Part shown: in pieces, positions 7,407-15,265 of the stretch
How the letters are laid out: each line of letters starts with the position of its first letter
Numbering within the stretch: position 1 is the stretch's first letter
NCBI GenBank assembly: GCA_026706165.1
Contig: JAPOZF010000674.1
Span: 1 to 19,353 of the forward strand
Direction of reading: 5' to 3'
DNA: 19,353 nt
Origin: Gemmatimonadota bacterium
GTDB lineage: Bacteria > Latescibacterota > UBA2968 > UBA8231
Notes under the pieces: model-generated
What the model was told of the DNA's origin: nothing
Database searches by the model: none
What the model saw: only the letters and a program-made list of their open reading frames with translations
Program-made: the position numbers and the translations under genes

Positions 7407-8339
7407 GTGCTGATACTGACGGAAGACGCCGTATTCCTGGCGGACGAAGCGGTCCGGGAACCGGAACCGGTCCGGGTGCTCGACGAGGCCGCGGTCGCCG
7501 GCACCGCGGCGAACGGCGGCGGGGTGGCAGCCCTCCCGAACGGCGATGTCGCCTTGATCGGGGCGGACGGGACCGAGCGCAAGGAAAGCGGCATCGGCGA
7601 CGAAATCTGCTGCCTGCACCTCCTCGCCGCGGATCCGCTGGTGCTGCTGATCGGGACCGAGCCTCCCCACCTCTACCGGATGGAACAGGGACAACCGGCG
7701 CGGCGCAGCGAATCCTTCGCCGCTCTCGCGGTCCGCGACGAGTGGTACACCCCCTGGGGAGGGCCGCCGGCGGTGCGCAGCCTCGCCGGCAGCGGGCCCG
7801 ACGTGTACGCCGACATCCACGTCGGCAGCATCATGCGCTCCGCCGACGGCGGCGGGTCCTGGAAGCCGGTGACCCCGGACCTGCACCAGGACGTGCACCA
7901 GGTCGCCGTCTGCCCGGCGGCCCCGGAGCGGGTGTACGCCAACACCGCGGATGCGGTGTTCGTCAGCGGCGACCGCGGCGGCTCCTGGGAACACCGCTCC
8001 GGCGGACTGCCTTCCCGCTACGGCAGGGCGGTGGCCGTGCATCCCTCGGACCCGGACTGCCTGCTCGCCTCGGTGAGCAGGGGACCGCACGCCGAGGGCA
8101 CGGGAAAGCTGTTCCGCAGCGACGACGCCGGGCGCTCCTGGACCCACGTCCGCGACGGCTTCCCCGCGGCCGCGCGCGACAACGTCGACACCTTCCATGT
8201 CGCCTTCGACGCCGCCGGCGCCGCCTGGGCGGCCGTCGAGGAGAAGCTGTACCGCAGCGGCGACCGCGGCCGGCGCTGGGAGGCGGTGTGGAGCGCCTCC
8301 TCCGACATCCGCGTCATCTCCTGCGCCGCGGCGCGGTGA
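7407..8339 (+). CDS. Asp-box (BNR) repeat beta-propeller protein, sialidase-like fold
   Basis: The protein has 310 residues. Four Asp-box motifs of the type S-x-D-x-G-x-x-W are visible: SADGGGSW (145-152), SGDRGGSW (187-194), SDDAGRSW (238-245) and SGDRGRRW (284-291). They are spaced 42-51 residues apart, so the fold should be a beta-propeller like sialidases, Ycf48 or VPS10 domains. No sialidase active-site set can be recognised and there is no signal peptide, so it is probably not a secreted glycosidase. I start it at GTG 7407; no in-frame ATG or GTG precedes it in the stretch I read. A strong AAAGGAGGG lies at 7364-7372, too far upstream for this start, so the true N-terminus is uncertain. 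The next gene is 106 bp downstream on the same strand. Confidence 0.7.
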   Translation: MLILTEDAVFLADEAVREPEPVRVLDEAAVAGTAANGGGVAALPNGDVALIGADGTERKESGIGDEICCLHLLAADPLVLLIGTEPPHLYRMEQGQPARRSESFAALAVRDEWYTPWGGPPAVRSLAGSGPDVYADIHVGSIMRSADGGGSWKPVTPDLHQDVHQVAVCPAAPERVYANTADAVFVSGDRGGSWEHRSGGLPSRYGRAVAVHPSDPDCLLASVSRGPHAEGTGKLFRSDDAGRSWTHVRDGFPAAARDNVDTFHVAFDAAGAAWAAVEEKLYRSGDRGRRWEAVWSASSDIRVISCAAAR

Positions 8340-8445
8340 AGCCCGTGCACGACCCGGATTTTCATTTGGATCGCTTCCTCAACCCCAGTCCTCACCGAGA
8401 GAGCCGGAAGCACCCGCACTCCCACCTCCAACCGGAGACAAGGCC

Positions 8446-8826
8446 ATGACAGATCTCAGCACCCTCGCACTGATCACCGCCAGCGAGCCGGAGGGTCCCC
8501 TCCCCGACATGCCGATCGACGCCGAATCCATCACCGCCGGCAACCCGGTCGCGCGCGGCACCGTGCTCAACCAGTCTGCCGACAAGACCCTGTCCAGCGG
8601 TCTGTGGACCTGCGAGCCGGGGGAGTTCGACTGGACCTACACCTGGGACGAGTTCGTGTACGTGTTCGCAGGAGAAGTGACGATCACCGAGGAAGGGGGC
8701 AGGAGCTACGACGTAGGCCCCGGCGACATGGCCCACTTCCCCATCGGGCTGAAAGCCCATTGGAACGTCAGGAAGGCGGTCCGCAAGTTCTTCGTGCTGA
8801 AGACCCCGGAGCCGCTCGAGATTTAA
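8446..8826 (+). CDS. Small cupin-domain protein (DUF861/EutQ-like)
   Basis: This is a single-domain cupin of 126 residues. The second cupin motif is clear: G93-D-M-A-H-F-P99-I-G101 and on to H105-W-N107. In the first motif the usual HxH is replaced by aromatic residues (W63-T-Y-T-W67), and E69 is kept. This pattern is common in DUF861 cupins, which often lack the normal metal site. I start it at ATG 8446-8448 behind GGAGA (8434-8438); the longer frame from 8197 overlaps the previous gene in another frame. The stop is 17 bp before the UxuA-like gene, so they are probably co-transcribed. A role as an accessory isomerase or binding protein for the same small acid is inferred. Confidence 0.82.
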   Translation: MTDLSTLALITASEPEGPLPDMPIDAESITAGNPVARGTVLNQSADKTLSSGLWTCEPGEFDWTYTWDEFVYVFAGEVTITEEGGRSYDVGPGDMAHFPIGLKAHWNVRKAVRKFFVLKTPEPLEI

Positions 8827-8843
8827 CTCTGCCAGGAAGTCCC

Positions 8844-9911
8844 ATGAGTCCCGATTCCCGCTACCCGCTGCGCGCGGTTCCCGGCTTCTTCTCGACGACC
8901 CCGGGAATCCAGGTCGCCGGGCAGACCTCCCACAACGCCAGCGACGAAGACCTGCGGTTCTTCCAGCAGCTCGGGGTCGAGTGGCTGATGGTGGGGATCG
9001 ACGACCCCGCGCTGCATTCGGTGGAAACCTACAAGCAGCTCAGGAACCGCTTCGCCGGGTTCGGCCTGCAGATCTACCGCATCGCCCACCACGGGGTGCA
9101 CAACGTCCCGGAAATCACCCTGAACCTCCCGGGACGGGACGCCAAGGTCGAGGAGCTGATCCGCTTCATCGGCAACCTCGGAGAAGCCGGCATCCACTAC
9201 CACACCTACGCCCACATGGGCAACGGCATCTGGAGCACCGGCCGGACCACCCGCCGCGGCGGCATGACGGCCCGCACCATCGACGTCGCCGACGCCGTCG
9301 GCCGCTGGAGGGACCTGACTTTTTCCGGGGAGCTGACCCACGGCCGCCCCTATTCCGAGGAAGAGCTGTGGGACAACTACGAGTACCTGGTCCGCAGGCT
9401 CGCCCCGGCGGCCGAGGAGGCCGGGGTCTTCATCGGCATCCACCCGGACGACCCGCCGGTCTACGCTCTCGGCGGCGTGCCCCGCTGCCTGTTCGGCAGC
9501 TTCGCCGGGTACAGGCGGGCCATCGACGTGGCCGGCAGTCCCAACATCGGCGTCTGTCTCTGCGTCGGGTGCTGGCTCGAAGGGGGCAAGCAGGGGATGG
9601 GGGGCAGCGTCGAAGAGGCGATCGATTACTTCGGCAGCCGCAACAAGCTGTTCAAGGTCCACTTCCGCAACGTCTCCAACCCGATGCCCGAGCTCTGCGT
9701 CGAGACCCTGATGGACGACGGCTACCAGGACATGCACCGGGTGATGCAGGCGCTGCGCGCCGTGGAGTACGACGGGGCCGTCATCCCCGACCACATCCCC
9801 GAGCTCATCGGCGGCAGCCGCGCCGGGGTCGCCTATTCCATCGCCTACATGCGGGCCCTGGTGCAGGCGGTCAACAACGAACGCTCCGAACCGGACCCGC
9901 GGTCTCCATGA
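8844..9911 (+). CDS. UxuA-like TIM-barrel dehydratase (mannonate dehydratase family)
   Basis: The 355-residue protein resembles mannonate dehydratase (UxuA, COG1312), which turns D-mannonate into 2-keto-3-deoxygluconate. Expected metal ligands are present: H200 in GIHPDDPP, C240 in VCLCVG, H273 in KVHFRNV and D316 in IPDHIPE. H317 and tyrosines at 331/335 fall where the family keeps catalytic residues. It is shorter than E. coli UxuA and may represent a divergent subgroup, so the substrate could be another aldonic acid or a related compound. The ATG at 8844 follows AGGAAG (8834-8839). Its stop overlaps the next start as ATGA (9908-9911), so it is coupled to the amidohydrolase gene. It is probably cytoplasmic. 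Confidence 0.82.
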   Translation: MSPDSRYPLRAVPGFFSTTPGIQVAGQTSHNASDEDLRFFQQLGVEWLMVGIDDPALHSVETYKQLRNRFAGFGLQIYRIAHHGVHNVPEITLNLPGRDAKVEELIRFIGNLGEAGIHYHTYAHMGNGIWSTGRTTRRGGMTARTIDVADAVGRWRDLTFSGELTHGRPYSEEELWDNYEYLVRRLAPAAEEAGVFIGIHPDDPPVYALGGVPRCLFGSFAGYRRAIDVAGSPNIGVCLCVGCWLEGGKQGMGGSVEEAIDYFGSRNKLFKVHFRNVSNPMPELCVETLMDDGYQDMHRVMQALRAVEYDGAVIPDHIPELIGGSRAGVAYSIAYMRALVQAVNNERSEPDPRSP

Positions 9912-11029
9912 CGACCGACTACGACCTGCTGGTCACCGCCGGACGCGTCTTCTGCGCCGACACCGGCCTCGACGGCCCGGGAGCCGTCGCCGTGCGCGGC
10001 GGCCGCATCGCCGCCGCGGGCCCCGAGGTAACCGGAACGGCGGCGCAAACCATCGACTACCCCGGCGCCCTGCTGCTGCCCGGCCTCGTCGACATGCACG
10101 CCCACCCGGCCCGGGGGGGATCGCGCTACGGCGTCGACCCGGACGAGCACTTCCTGCCGCGCGGGGTCACCACCTGCATGTCGCAGGGGGACGCCGGGGC
10201 CCTCAACTGGCCGGCCTACCGCGACGAGGTGATCGGCGGCTGCCGCACGCGGGTGCGTCTCGCGCTGCACCTGTCGAAATACGGCGAGTCGCAGGAGGGC
10301 CACTGTTTCGAGCACCTCGACAACGCCGACGTCGACCTCTGCGCCGACACCGTCGCCGGGGCCGGAGAGGAGATCTGGGGCATCGCTTTCAACACCATGC
10401 ACAACCCGGCGGTCCCCCACGACCCGAGGGAGATCATGCGCCGGGGAATCGAGGCGGCCGGGCGAAGCGGCCGCCCCGTCCTCTACGGGCCGCGGTTCAA
10501 AAGCGACTTCCCCCTCGAGGAGCAGCTGCCCTGCCTGCGGGCCGGCGACCTCGTCACCTACACCTTCAGCTTCCTCGAGGACAACATCATCGCCGACGGC
10601 AGGGTGCGGCAGGCGGTCTGGGAGGCGAAGGAACGGGGGGTGCTGTTCGACGGCTGCCACGGCATGAAGTCCTTCAGCTTCGCCCACGTCGAGCCCGCCA
10701 TCGCGGAGGGGTTCTACCCCGACACCGTTTCCACGGATCAGTACAACCACCACGTCGGCAGCGACCCGCAGCACGACCTTCCGAGAACGATGTCGAAGTA
10801 TCTCGCCGCCGGCATGCCGGAAGCCGAGGTTTTTTCTCGGGCAACGGCCCGCCCTGCGGAGCTGCTCGGGCTGAAGGGAGAGGCCGGGACCCTGGCGCCG
10901 GGGGCGTGCGCCGACCTGGCGGTGTTGCGGTGGAACGACGAGGGCCGGTTGCGCGACACCCTGGATGTCGAGCGCCCCGGTGGCTACTGGAAGCCGCTGG
11001 CGACGGTGAGGGCCGGGCAGCTGGTCTGA
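9908..11029 (+). CDS. Amidohydrolase-superfamily protein (COG3964-like) with altered metal site
   Basis: The protein has 373 residues. It has the N-terminal amidohydrolase small domain, the HxH at H64-A-H66 after LLPGLVD, and a C-terminal signature G-x-L-A-P-G-A-C-A-D-L-A-V-L. GVDPDEHFLPRGVTT (75-89) and the SFSF...PDTVSTD region (255-277) resemble COG3964 deacetylase-type amidohydrolases, with H251 and D277 as ligands. By eye, the usual carboxylated Lys position reads GIAFN (158-162), and the two mid-barrel His positions read LYGPR and TYTF. It may therefore bind one metal, use other ligands (C90, H165 and H260 are candidates) or be inactive. It overlaps the previous gene by four bases and has no own ribosome site. 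It is likely the last gene of its operon. Confidence 0.78.
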   Translation: MTTDYDLLVTAGRVFCADTGLDGPGAVAVRGGRIAAAGPEVTGTAAQTIDYPGALLLPGLVDMHAHPARGGSRYGVDPDEHFLPRGVTTCMSQGDAGALNWPAYRDEVIGGCRTRVRLALHLSKYGESQEGHCFEHLDNADVDLCADTVAGAGEEIWGIAFNTMHNPAVPHDPREIMRRGIEAAGRSGRPVLYGPRFKSDFPLEEQLPCLRAGDLVTYTFSFLEDNIIADGRVRQAVWEAKERGVLFDGCHGMKSFSFAHVEPAIAEGFYPDTVSTDQYNHHVGSDPQHDLPRTMSKYLAAGMPEAEVFSRATARPAELLGLKGEAGTLAPGACADLAVLRWNDEGRLRDTLDVERPGGYWKPLATVRAGQLV

Positions 11030-11107
11030 CTGGCCGTTGAAAAGTTCACCCGGGCTGCGGCCTGCCCTGCCGGTCGATGACGAAGTTTCCGCGCCGGCAT
11101 CGGAGTC

Positions 11108-11128
11108 CAGTTCCTTGCCGGGGAACTG
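11108..11128. repeat. 7-bp inverted repeat in a convergent gap
   Basis: CAGTTCC (11108-11114) and GGAACTG (11122-11128) pair perfectly across a 7-nt loop. The element lies between the ends of the amidohydrolase (+) and membrane-protein (-) genes, so it could act as a bidirectional terminator. There is no T-run on either strand. Confidence 0.4.
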
Positions 11129-11129
11129 C

Positions 11130-11220
11130 GTACCAGGCCGCGCCCTGGAAAACCGCCTCGGCGCCGCCGGAATCTAAGTTCCCAACCTGCCTCGGGATCA
11201 GGTACCTGGCCGCGCCCTGG
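11130..11220. repeat. Two near-identical 19-bp direct repeats
   Basis: Positions 11130-11148 and 11202-11220 agree at 18 of 19 bases (GTACC, A or T, then GGCCGCGCCCTGG). Similarity continues weakly downstream (AAAACCGC against CAACCCGC). In the first copy CCAGG and CCTGG form a small palindrome that the single change in the second copy destroys. Together with related words at 146-170, this suggests degenerate copies of a dispersed intergenic repeat. The rest of the gap (11030-11240) shows no gene. Confidence 0.5.
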
Positions 11221-11240
11221 CAACCCGCAGCCCGGTCCGG

Positions 11241-13214
11241 TCACTGCATCAGGTAGTTGCCGACCATGCCGGTGAACGAGTCCAGCACCCAGAAGACCCC
11301 GTAGATCGCGAACTGCCCGACGATCATCCCAAGGAAAAAAGGGCGGATCGATTCGTAGAGGCGCGGCCCCCCGTATTTCAGGACGACGGCCTTGCAGGAC
11401 CAGGCGAGAAAGGCGTTGTACCCCATCCAGGAGAACACCGAGCTCACCGGGTACCCTATCGGGTGCAGGGGCCACCAGACCCAGAACCGCTGCGCGGCCA
11501 TCAGGAAAGCCATGGCCAGACCGCCGATCCCGGTGTGCAGCCAGCCGGTCCAGCTCGGTCCCACCGGCTGGTAGATGTGGGTGGCGGCGTACTCGTAGAC
11601 GTAGCGCGTCATCCACAGGAAGGTGATCCTGCTCATGTTGATGGCCCCGTAGGTGTAGGCGAGGTAGAGCAGCATCGCCGTGGCGCCGACCAGGCCCAGC
11701 ATCATGGCCAGCAGCGACGTCCAGAACAGCGGCCGGCGGCTGCCGGGTACCTGCTCGCTCAGCTTGAGGCTGTTGGCGCAATGGGGCATGGCGAAGTTGA
11801 AGATGTCGTTTGCCCAGATGCGGCTGTAGGTCAGCGCCATGATGCCGTAGGCCCCGTAGCAGCCGGTTCCCAGGGCGGAAAGGGCGGCGTCGGTCGGGAC
11901 GAGAGGGGTGTAGAGCATGGCGACTCCCCCCTCGACCACGACCCGCGTCAGGGCGAGAAAAATGACGTAGGAGAATAACAGCAGGGCGAAGACGCCGAGC
12001 AGCGGCATGCCGGCGAGATAGAGCCAGAGGGCCATCACCGCGAGGCTGGCGACGGCTCCGGTCACGGCAACGCGGTAAGAAACGATTTCGTCGGAATCGT
12101 CGACGTCCCCGGCGTTGTAGAGCGCCTTGCGAAGGACATCCCCCAGGTGTTCCCTGGCCACCCAGAGCCCCCCGAACACCAGCACCACCATGGCCCCCAT
12201 GCTCTGGTGCACGACGGTGGGCGGGCCGTAGTTCCAAGCGCTGAGCACAGGTTCGGGACTGGCGCCGATGCCGAGGATGTTGAATACCGACCGCTGCAGG
12301 TAGTTCAGCAGGGAGAACACCCACAGGCTGAAGGCGATCTCCAGCTTGATGAGAAAGAAGAACGATAGGGCGACGATGCTGAGGATCAGGGGGATGGAGA
12401 CGCCCCCGGGCAGCGGCAGCGTGGTGCTCGTCCGCACCTCGGGAAAGTCGGGGTAGTAGGCGTTCAACCCCTGGAGCGAGCCGATGACGAAGGGCACGGC
12501 GAACCCCAGCCACATCACCGGACTGCGGAAGAACGGCTTGACCAGGGACTCGCGCTCGTCGTCCTGTATCATCGAGCCGGCCACCTGGATGAGCGGATAC
12601 AGCAGGCGCTCGCGCTCGGCCCACTGGCGGCGCAGGATGACCATCAGGCAGAGCATCGAGGCGTGGATGGCCAGCAGCATCGGGAACCAGAAGACGAACG
12701 GCCGTATCCAGACCTTCCACAGACCCGGCTCGTCGTTGACGGAGCCGCCCTCGTAGAAGGCCCGGATCGATTCGACGTCGTTCGGCAGGATCCAGTCGAG
12801 CAGGAAGGGATGGATCTGCTGAGCCCAGTTGTTCTCGGCGGAAGCGTGGTAGTAGGGGCCCGACAGCAGCGGGGCCCAGTAGAAGGCAATCTTGATGCTC
12901 TGGTTCCCCAGCATCATGAGGATGAACACCGTGACCAGCTCGCCGCGGCCGAGGGCCCAGGACCTGTTGACGGCCCCGACGGCGACGTTGAAGACGCCGA
13001 CGATGAGGAAGAACACGAAGTGGGAGAGCGGGTTGGTGAAGAAGCCGCCGCCGGTGTTCGACCCCTGGACGAGCATCGACAGCCAGGTGCCGGTGGAGGC
13101 GACGACAAAAGCGAGCACCAGCCCGATGCAGAGGGCGCGAGCGGTCAGGAAGGAACGCCGCCGTCCCGGGTCCGGGGAGCGCTGCGGGCCGGATGCTCCG
13201 CCGGACTCACTCAT
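11241..13214 (-). CDS. Large polytopic membrane protein (DUF6785/DUF6784-like), candidate transporter
   Basis: The 657-residue protein has a short charged N-terminus, then a dozen or more hydrophobic segments, beginning at about residues 24-50 and 62-82 and continuing to the end. A soluble stretch around 125-165 follows LLSGPYYHASAENNW. The C-terminal part (WWPLHPIGYPVSS, then KYGGPRLYESIRPFFLG) matches what I recall of the DUF6784/DUF6785 pair of planctomycete-type and related bacteria. These proteins look distantly like oligopeptide transporters, but their function has not been shown. It faces the cupin/UxuA-like/amidohydrolase run and could import its substrate; that is inference. The ATG at 13214 lacks an obvious Shine-Dalgarno, so the start is less certain. 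The gene diverges from pepF across 127 bp. Confidence 0.75.
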   Translation of the reverse strand: MSESGGASGPQRSPDPGRRRSFLTARALCIGLVLAFVVASTGTWLSMLVQGSNTGGGFFTNPLSHFVFFLIVGVFNVAVGAVNRSWALGRGELVTVFILMMLGNQSIKIAFYWAPLLSGPYYHASAENNWAQQIHPFLLDWILPNDVESIRAFYEGGSVNDEPGLWKVWIRPFVFWFPMLLAIHASMLCLMVILRRQWAERERLLYPLIQVAGSMIQDDERESLVKPFFRSPVMWLGFAVPFVIGSLQGLNAYYPDFPEVRTSTTLPLPGGVSIPLILSIVALSFFFLIKLEIAFSLWVFSLLNYLQRSVFNILGIGASPEPVLSAWNYGPPTVVHQSMGAMVVLVFGGLWVAREHLGDVLRKALYNAGDVDDSDEIVSYRVAVTGAVASLAVMALWLYLAGMPLLGVFALLLFSYVIFLALTRVVVEGGVAMLYTPLVPTDAALSALGTGCYGAYGIMALTYSRIWANDIFNFAMPHCANSLKLSEQVPGSRRPLFWTSLLAMMLGLVGATAMLLYLAYTYGAINMSRITFLWMTRYVYEYAATHIYQPVGPSWTGWLHTGIGGLAMAFLMAAQRFWVWWPLHPIGYPVSSVFSWMGYNAFLAWSCKAVVLKYGGPRLYESIRPFFLGMIVGQFAIYGVFWVLDSFTGMVGNYLMQ

Positions 13215-13341
13215 GGCGGCGTTTCACTGCGGGAAGCGAGGCCTGGCGGGGCGGGGGCGCACCGCTTTCCAACCGAACGGTGTCGGTACACGGATGTGAC
13301 TTGCGCATGGCTGCACTGCCAATATTGAACAGGAGACCCAC

Positions 13342-15141
13342 ATGACCCGATCCACCCGGGAGAACGAACCCCTTCCTGTCTGGGACCTTTCCGACCTCTA
13401 CGCAGGCGCCGACGATCCGGGGCTCGACCGCGACATGCGGGAAGCGGCCCGGCGCGCCCGGCAGTTCGAGGAAAAGTACAAAGGCACCATCTCCGCGGCC
13501 GGCCTTCCGGCGGCGCACCTTCGCCAGGCCCTGGCCGACTACGAGGACCTGCTGACCCTGAGATCCAGACCGGGGGCCTACGCCGGCCTGCTCTACTCGA
13601 CCGACACCGCCGATCCGGCGCGGGGGGCGCTGCTGCAGAAGACGAGGGAGTTCGACAGCTCCACCGCCACCCACCTGGTATTCTTCGACCTCGAGATCGG
13701 GCGCATTCCCCCGCAGACGTACGAACGCATCAAGGACTCCCCGGAACTGGCCCCCTACCGGCACTACCTCGACCACGAGCGGCGGATGGCGGCCCACAAT
13801 CTCGACGAAGCCGAGGAGAAGATCCTCGTCGAGACCGCCAACTCGCGGGGAAAGGCTTTCGCCCGCCTCGCCACCGAGGTCAACTCGCGGACCCGGTTTC
13901 TGATGGAGGAAGAGGGCGGGGCGGTGGAGAAATCCCAGAGCGAAATCCTCGTGCTGCTCTACGATCCGGACCGCGACACCCGCCGGCGGGCGGCGGCCGC
14001 GATCACCGAGGGGCTGCGGCGGAACACCCACGTCTGCACCTTCGTCTACAACACCCTGCTGCACGAAAAGGACGTGCTCGACCGCCTGCGTTCCTACCGC
14101 GCCCCGGAGGACAGCCGCCACCTGGACAACGAGCTGAGCGGCGAGGTCGTCGACGCGGTCAGCGAGGTCTGCGCCGCCAACTACGGCACCGTGGCAGCCT
14201 ACTACCGCCTCAAACGGCGGCTCCTCGGCCTCGACGAGCTCACCCACTACGACCGCTACGCGCCGATAACCGGCGGCGAGACCGACATCCCCTTCGGACA
14301 GGCGCGCGACATCGTTCTGGAGGCGTTCGGCGAATTCTCGCCGCGCCTCGTCGACATCTGCGAGCCGTTCTTCGAGAGACGCTGGATCGACGCCGCCCTG
14401 GCGGACGGCAAGCGCGGGGGCGCCTACTGCGCCGGCATCACCCCCGACCTGCACCCTTACGTCTTCCTCAACTACACCGGCTCGCCCCGGGACGTCATGA
14501 CCCTGGCGCACGAGCTCGGCCACGGGATCCACGACGTCCTGGCCAGTCGCAACCACCTTCTCGACTACCATCCCGTGCTGCCGATGGCGGAGACGGCCAG
14601 CACCTTCGCCGAGATGCTGGTGTTCGACCGCCTGCGGGGAGAGCTCGACTCCGACCGGGAGCGCCTCGCTCTCCTGTGCGGGAAGATCGAGGACACCTTC
14701 GCCACCGTGTTCCGGCAGATAGCGATGTACCGCTTCGAGCAGCAGGCCCACCGGGCCCGCCGCGAAGAGGGGGAGCTGCCCTCCGAAAGGCTCGACGAGC
14801 TCTGGCAGCGGAACATGCAGGAGATGTTCGGCGACGCCCTCACCCTCGGCGACGACCACGCCTGCTGGTGGCTCTACATCCCCCACATCGTCGACGTGCC
14901 GTTCTACGTCTACGCCTACGCCTTCGGCGAGCTGCTGGTGCTCGCCCTGTACGCCCGCTACCGGAGCGAGGGGGAAGCCTTCGTCGGGCGCTACTTCGAG
15001 CTGCTGGCGGCCGGCGGTTCGCGGGCGCCGGCCGAACTGCTCGCCGGCCTGGAAATCGACGTGGCCTCGCGCGATTTCTGGCAGGGAGGCTGCGACCTCA
15101 TCCGGCAGCGCGTCGACGAGGCTGCCGCCCTCGCCGGCTGA
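13342..15141 (+). CDS. pepF: Oligoendopeptidase F, M3 family zinc metallopeptidase
   Basis: The 599-residue protein matches oligoendopeptidase F in length (about 600) and layout: an all-helical N-terminal region and a C-terminal catalytic domain. The zinc motif HELGH is at H390-E391-L-G-H394, and the third ligand is probably E417 in PMAETASTFAE. YIPHIVDVPFYVYAYAFGEL (residues 513-532) is a typical substrate-pocket segment of the family. It cleaves short peptides in the cytoplasm and recycles their amino acids. ATG 13342 follows AGGAG (13331-13335) at a good distance. The gene stands alone between a divergent membrane-protein gene and glmS, 124 bp downstream. Confidence 0.93.
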   Translation: MTRSTRENEPLPVWDLSDLYAGADDPGLDRDMREAARRARQFEEKYKGTISAAGLPAAHLRQALADYEDLLTLRSRPGAYAGLLYSTDTADPARGALLQKTREFDSSTATHLVFFDLEIGRIPPQTYERIKDSPELAPYRHYLDHERRMAAHNLDEAEEKILVETANSRGKAFARLATEVNSRTRFLMEEEGGAVEKSQSEILVLLYDPDRDTRRRAAAAITEGLRRNTHVCTFVYNTLLHEKDVLDRLRSYRAPEDSRHLDNELSGEVVDAVSEVCAANYGTVAAYYRLKRRLLGLDELTHYDRYAPITGGETDIPFGQARDIVLEAFGEFSPRLVDICEPFFERRWIDAALADGKRGGAYCAGITPDLHPYVFLNYTGSPRDVMTLAHELGHGIHDVLASRNHLLDYHPVLPMAETASTFAEMLVFDRLRGELDSDRERLALLCGKIEDTFATVFRQIAMYRFEQQAHRARREEGELPSERLDELWQRNMQEMFGDALTLGDDHACWWLYIPHIVDVPFYVYAYAFGELLVLALYARYRSEGEAFVGRYFELLAAGGSRAPAELLAGLEIDVASRDFWQGGCDLIRQRVDEAAALAG

Positions 15142-15249
15142 AGCGGACAGCGAGAGGCCGCCGCGACGGGCCCGGGGGCAATTCGCTATCTTTGGCGGAC
15201 GGCCCTCCTCCGCCCGCCCTGCCCTCCCGCTCCCCTGCATTCCCGATCG

Positions 15250-15259
15250 ATCAGCTGAT
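15250..15259. promoter_or_regulatory. 10-bp palindrome just before glmS
   Basis: ATCAGCTGAT is a perfect palindrome whose end lies six bases before the glmS ATG. GATCGATC (15245-15252) overlaps it. No Shine-Dalgarno is visible there, so the palindrome occupies the place where ribosomes would bind. It could be an operator or chance. No glmS ribozyme-like structure is recognisable in the 124-bp gap. Confidence 0.3.
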
Positions 15260-15265
15260 AACAGT

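Noticed and set aside
15142..15265. A glmS ribozyme or riboswitch before glmS
   Set aside because: The 124-bp gap shows no recognisable ribozyme core and is too short for the usual fold plus spacer. Only a short palindrome is visible.
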